Source: Bacillota bacterium (GTDB taxonomy: Bacteria > Bacillota > Clostridia > Christensenellales > SZUA-584). Taken from it: a DNA stretch of 16,295 nucleotides. The notes below the pieces were generated by a model. It searched no databases. It was not told the origin of the DNA and saw only the letters and a program-made list of their open reading frames with translations. The stretch lies in assembly GCA_023416745.1 (NCBI GenBank), contig JAEZHF010000062.1, positions 1-16,295 of the forward strand. Direction: 5' to 3'. Positions 13,324 through 16,295 of the stretch are shown in pieces (the first letter of the stretch is position 1; every line of letters begins with the position of its first letter). Both the position numbers and the translations under genes were made by a program.

Positions 13324-13420
13324 GCTGTTTTACGGAGTTGTTTATGTACCTTCCGCTGCTTGTATAAGTCCATTTTAACCATCCAATTGCCACTGACCAC
13401 CAAAATCAAATCTGTGCACC

Positions 13421-13447
13421 AAAAAACGGACATGAGTTTCATGCCCG
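13421..13447 (-). terminator. Terminator of the phosphohexomutase gene
   Basis: On the minus strand CGGGCATGA-AAC-TCATGTCCG (one G-U pair) is followed by six T residues, 30 nt beyond the stop codon. Confidence 0.88.
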
Positions 13448-13477
13448 TCCGGTGATACTTCGACACTTCAACATGGC

Positions 13478-15172
13478 TTACATCAGCTTATCCACTCCGG
13501 TCTCCAGCCGCGACAGCTGCTGTGCCGCATCGTCGGCATCCGCACCGCGCACCGCAAAATAGATCTTGATCTTGGGCTCCGTTCCCGAAGGACGGATGCA
13601 GATCCATGCGCCGCCCTCCAACAGCAGTTTAAGTGCATTGGTCTGAGGCAGTTCGATATTCGTGACCGCGCCGTCTGTGAGGGTACGCTTGCGAGACTCG
13701 TAGTCCTCAACGCACGTCACCGTCAGGCCACCAATATCCGTGACCGGGTTCTCGCGCAGTTTCTTCATCAGTGCCTGCATCTTCTCCATACCGTCCAGTC
13801 CGGCAAAAGCAATGTTTTTCACGCTCTCGCGGAAATGCCCATACTTTTCGTACAATTCTTCCAGCACGTCGAGCAGCCCTTTTCCTTGCGCCCGATAATG
13901 CTGGGCCGCCTTGCAAAGCAACAGCCCCGCAAGCACACCGTCCTTGTCCCGCGCGAACGTTCCGGCCAGAAAACCGTAGCTCTCCTCGAAACCGAACACG
14001 AAATCCTTTTCCGTCCCCTCGTTCTGTGCGATGATCTCGGATATAAAGCGAAAACCCGTCAGCACGGTGTGGCAGACGACGCCATACCGGCGCGCTATTT
14101 CTTCCACCATATCCGTGGATACGAAAGAGCGAATCACATAATCGGTTGGTTTGAGCTTATTGGCGTCTTTTCGTTTCTGCAGCAGATATTCGGTCAGCAG
14201 GCACCCAATCTGGTTGCCGGACAGCATCACGTAACTGCCATCCGCACGGCGCACCGCCGCGCCCATCCGGTCTGCGTCCGGATCCGTACCGATTGCAATC
14301 TCAGCGCCCACCTGTCCGGCCAACTTGATCGCCATCTTCATTGCGTCTGGGTCCTCCGGGTTGGGTGACTTAATGGTAGGAAAACGCCCGTCCGGCTGTT
14401 TCTGTTCTGCTACGTTATAAAACTCCCGAATGCCCGCCATGGGGAATACGTTCTGTGCCGTACGCAGCCCAGAGCCGTGCAGCGGCGTATATACCACCTT
14501 GAGATCCTCGGCGGCGTCAGTGCCGCACAACTCAGTGATGTGCCCGTAGTAGGCGCTGTCGATCTCTTCGCCTACCTCGCAGATAAGCCCCTGCTCAATA
14601 CCTTTTACGAGGCCGATGCGCTTCACATCGCGGAATGTGTCCAGTGACTGTATACATGCCGTTACCTCAAGGCTCTCGTCCGGCCCCAGCTGCCCCCCGT
14701 AGGATGCATACACCTTGTAGCCGTTGTAGTCCCTGGGGTTATGGCTGGCCGTGATCACGACGCCACCGTCTGCCTTTAAATAGCCGATGGCGAACGAAAG
14801 CTCCGGCACGCTGGTCAGCTCCTTGAACAGGTATGCCTTGATGCCATTGCCCGCAAAAACGCAGGCCGTTTCCTCGGCGAACTCGCGGGAAAACTGGCGT
14901 GAATCGTAACCGATTGCCATGGTGAGCGCCAATTTACCGCTCTTTTTCAGATAGTCCGCCAATCCCTGTGTGGCACGCCCGACGACGTAACGGTTCATTC
15001 GGGCGATACCCGCACCGATGATACCGCGCAAACCTGCCGTGCCGAAGGGCAGGTCATTATAAAAACGTTCCTTAATCTGCTGATCGTCTTCTTTAATGCT
15101 TTCCAGTTCAGCCAGCAGCGACTCTTCCGTCACAGCATGCCGCCACTGTTCGTATATCTCCAGATATGTCAT
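13478..15172 (-). CDS. pgcA: Alpha-D-phosphohexomutase (phosphoglucomutase/phosphomannomutase)
   Basis: A 564-aa enzyme of the PgcA/PMM2-like group that interconverts glucose 1-phosphate and glucose 6-phosphate, and often mannose phosphates. The four-domain signature is complete: GTAGLRG (44-50), phosphoserine loop TASHNPRDYNG with Ser143, metal loop GTDPDADR (Asp297, Asp299, Asp301), sugar-binding GFEESYG (394-400), and phosphate-binding RPSGTEPK (527-534). Length fits the ~560-580-aa Gram-positive type. GGAG lies 8 nt before the ATG. The GH13 enzyme ends 40 nt upstream on the same strand with no terminator between, so they are probably co-transcribed: glucan cleavage followed by entry of glucose 1-phosphate into glycolysis, or the reverse supply of sugar nucleotides. 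Substrate preference cannot be read from the sequence. Confidence 0.95.
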   Translation of the reverse strand: MTYLEIYEQWRHAVTEESLLAELESIKEDDQQIKERFYNDLPFGTAGLRGIIGAGIARMNRYVVGRATQGLADYLKKSGKLALTMAIGYDSRQFSREFAEETACVFAGNGIKAYLFKELTSVPELSFAIGYLKADGGVVITASHNPRDYNGYKVYASYGGQLGPDESLEVTACIQSLDTFRDVKRIGLVKGIEQGLICEVGEEIDSAYYGHITELCGTDAAEDLKVVYTPLHGSGLRTAQNVFPMAGIREFYNVAEQKQPDGRFPTIKSPNPEDPDAMKMAIKLAGQVGAEIAIGTDPDADRMGAAVRRADGSYVMLSGNQIGCLLTEYLLQKRKDANKLKPTDYVIRSFVSTDMVEEIARRYGVVCHTVLTGFRFISEIIAQNEGTEKDFVFGFEESYGFLAGTFARDKDGVLAGLLLCKAAQHYRAQGKGLLDVLEELYEKYGHFRESVKNIAFAGLDGMEKMQALMKKLRENPVTDIGGLTVTCVEDYESRKRTLTDGAVTNIELPQTNALKLLLEGGAWICIRPSGTEPKIKIYFAVRGADADDAAQQLSRLETGVDKLM

Positions 15173-15212
15173 ACATTCGTCTCCACAAATATTATTACAC
15201 CATTCAGGAAGT

Positions 15213-16295
15213 CTATTCTTTGTCTATCTTGAGCCATGTGACGCTTAAGGCTTTCACGGACAGCTCCAGCAGCGCATCACGCACGGTATATTTCCTGCCG
15301 GTCAGCTGGCAAGTACCCCGGCCATTCAACAGGAAGCGCAGCGCCGACTGGTCTTCGGGCGAAAACAGCGGATTTCGCGCCATGAAGTCGATCACAAAGC
15401 GTTGGCTATATGGGGAACGGTTGATGACGGCCAGATACACACCATCCTGTGCTTCGCGCATGAGCGCATCACGACCGCCCGTCACATAGCGCAGCACGGC
15501 GATACAATCGGGGTCCGGCGCATAGAACACGGCACGTCCGGCTCGCAGTGCATCCGCCGAATGCCGAAGCTGTGACATGCGGCGATAATCCTCCGCCAGC
15601 TCATACGGACTATCGCGGAATGTTTCGCGGTTGAACGGATCAAGAAATCCATTCATGCCCTTTTCGTCGCCATAATAGATGCACGGTACGCCCGGCACGC
15701 AGAACTGCAGCGCTGCTGCCAGCCGCTGCCGCAGCGCCCCTTTTCTGTTCTGGCTGTCGCTGATGACAAACGACGCTTGCTGCTCCCGCGTGAGGCTGTG
15801 CGGGTCTATCGGTGTACTGAGCGCCGTTCTTATCCGCGATACGTCGTGCGACGACAGTACATTGGCCAGCGAATGATACATCGGCGGCGGATAATTCGCC
15901 GCCTGATCAACCAAAAAATCGCGCAGATCTTCCGCATCCGTCTTTCCGGTCAGAAAGCTGATCACGGCATTGCGGAATGGGTAGTTGGTCACCGAATCCA
16001 ATCGTCCGCCCAGCGCATATCGACGCTTCGCACCGTAACTGTACTTGGTAGTGGCGTCTTCCCACACCTCGCCCAGCATGACGGCGTCCGGATCCGTCTG
16101 GCGTGCGGCACTGTACATCAGCTCCAGCACGTCGTCGGGCAGCTCGTCAGCGACGTCCAAACGGTAGCCCTTCACTCCCGCTTTCAGCCAGTGCCGTATC
16201 ACGCTGTCCTCACCCGAAACCACTTTGTCCTGCCAGCCGGGGTCGTGGGGGTGTTGCGCGGGGGGCGGGTTGTAGGCCCCCCACCCCCGGTACGT
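15213..16295 (-). CDS. GH13 alpha-amylase-family glycosidase, C-terminal part
   Basis: The frame runs through the right edge; 360 codons are visible. The last regions of the GH13 barrel are present: nucleophile Asp47 in GYRLDVADELPDD (region II), acid/base Glu76 in VMLGEVWED (region III) and the HD pair His150-Asp151 in LSSHDVSRI (region IV), then a beta-sandwich C-terminal domain. GVKGYRLDVADELPDD and the IYYGDEKGMNGFLDP block match the neopullulanase/maltogenic-amylase/cyclomaltodextrinase group, which hydrolyses alpha-1,4 (and often alpha-1,6) links in maltodextrins. The domain with the N-terminal carbohydrate-binding module would lie outside the window. The final ~60 bases at the right edge are G/C-homopolymer-rich and encode YRGWGAYNPPPAQHP, a poor version of the family's SWWG...LP segment, so that stretch may contain sequence errors. 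It is probably in an operon with pgcA. Confidence 0.9.
   Translation of the reverse strand, partial: TYRGWGAYNPPPAQHPHDPGWQDKVVSGEDSVIRHWLKAGVKGYRLDVADELPDDVLELMYSAARQTDPDAVMLGEVWEDATTKYSYGAKRRYALGGRLDSVTNYPFRNAVISFLTGKTDAEDLRDFLVDQAANYPPPMYHSLANVLSSHDVSRIRTALSTPIDPHSLTREQQASFVISDSQNRKGALRQRLAAALQFCVPGVPCIYYGDEKGMNGFLDPFNRETFRDSPYELAEDYRRMSQLRHSADALRAGRAVFYAPDPDCIAVLRYVTGGRDALMREAQDGVYLAVINRSPYSQRFVIDFMARNPLFSPEDQSALRFLLNGRGTCQLTGRKYTVRDALLELSVKALSVTWLKIDKE

Noticed and set aside
13835..14368. 177-codon open frame on the plus strand
   Set aside because: It is antisense to the phosphohexomutase, whose signature motifs are unambiguous.

Overview
The window comes from an endospore-forming Firmicute, most likely a Clostridia-type organism of moderate G+C. 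The case for sporulation is direct: it carries two alpha/beta-type small acid-soluble spore proteins (SASPs), the SASP Tlp, and the spore-coat transglutaminase Tgl. Several sporulation-type promoter sequences fit with these. Genus cannot be told from the sequence. Both edges cut genes: a class-III aminotransferase at the left and a GH13 amylase-family enzyme at the right.

Layout. 1-415: aminotransferase tail, a serine-recombinase C-terminal scrap and a terminator. 456-2162 (minus): a zinc-ribbon 6-pyruvoyl-tetrahydropterin-synthase relative, a PerR-type Fur regulator with a palindrome over its own promoter, and ribose-5-phosphate isomerase B. 2280-4256: a 36-aa membrane peptide (plus) facing a two-gene unit (minus) made of an unrecognised 323-aa protein overlapping tgl by 4 nt, behind a sigma-K-like promoter. 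4356-7171 (minus): a GH3 NagZ-type lipoprotein, a duplicated DUF2935 protein with a sigma-K-like promoter, and tlp with a sigma-G-like promoter. 7196-10848 (minus): a compact three-gene signalling operon (receiver-histidine kinase, receiver-HDOD, receiver plus degenerate kinase-like tail) with a strongly structured leader. 10892-11308 (plus): an 82-aa cysteine-rich protein, again behind a sigma-K-like promoter. 11358-12756: enolase. 12791-13323: two divergent SASP genes, one short and atypical, one classical with a TTG start. 13421-16295 (minus): phosphoglucomutase-type phosphohexomutase preceded by the GH13 enzyme.

How it fits together. Central carbon genes (rpiB, eno, pgcA, GH13) alternate with spore genes. 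The spore genes divide into forespore DNA-protecting proteins (SASPs, Tlp) and probable mother-cell coat or surface proteins (Tgl and its partner, the Cys-rich protein, perhaps DUF2935). Three of the mother-cell candidates share AC-N16/17-CATAnnnTA upstream. The signalling operon has no DNA-binding output domain and no membrane segment.

The most unusual feature is the leader at 10707-10848. Three perfect 9-bp helices can form a three-way junction. The closing strand can instead form a different perfect 9-bp helix that reaches the Shine-Dalgarno of the kinase gene. This looks like a cis-regulatory RNA switch, but no convincing promoter for that transcript was found, so the idea is a hypothesis.
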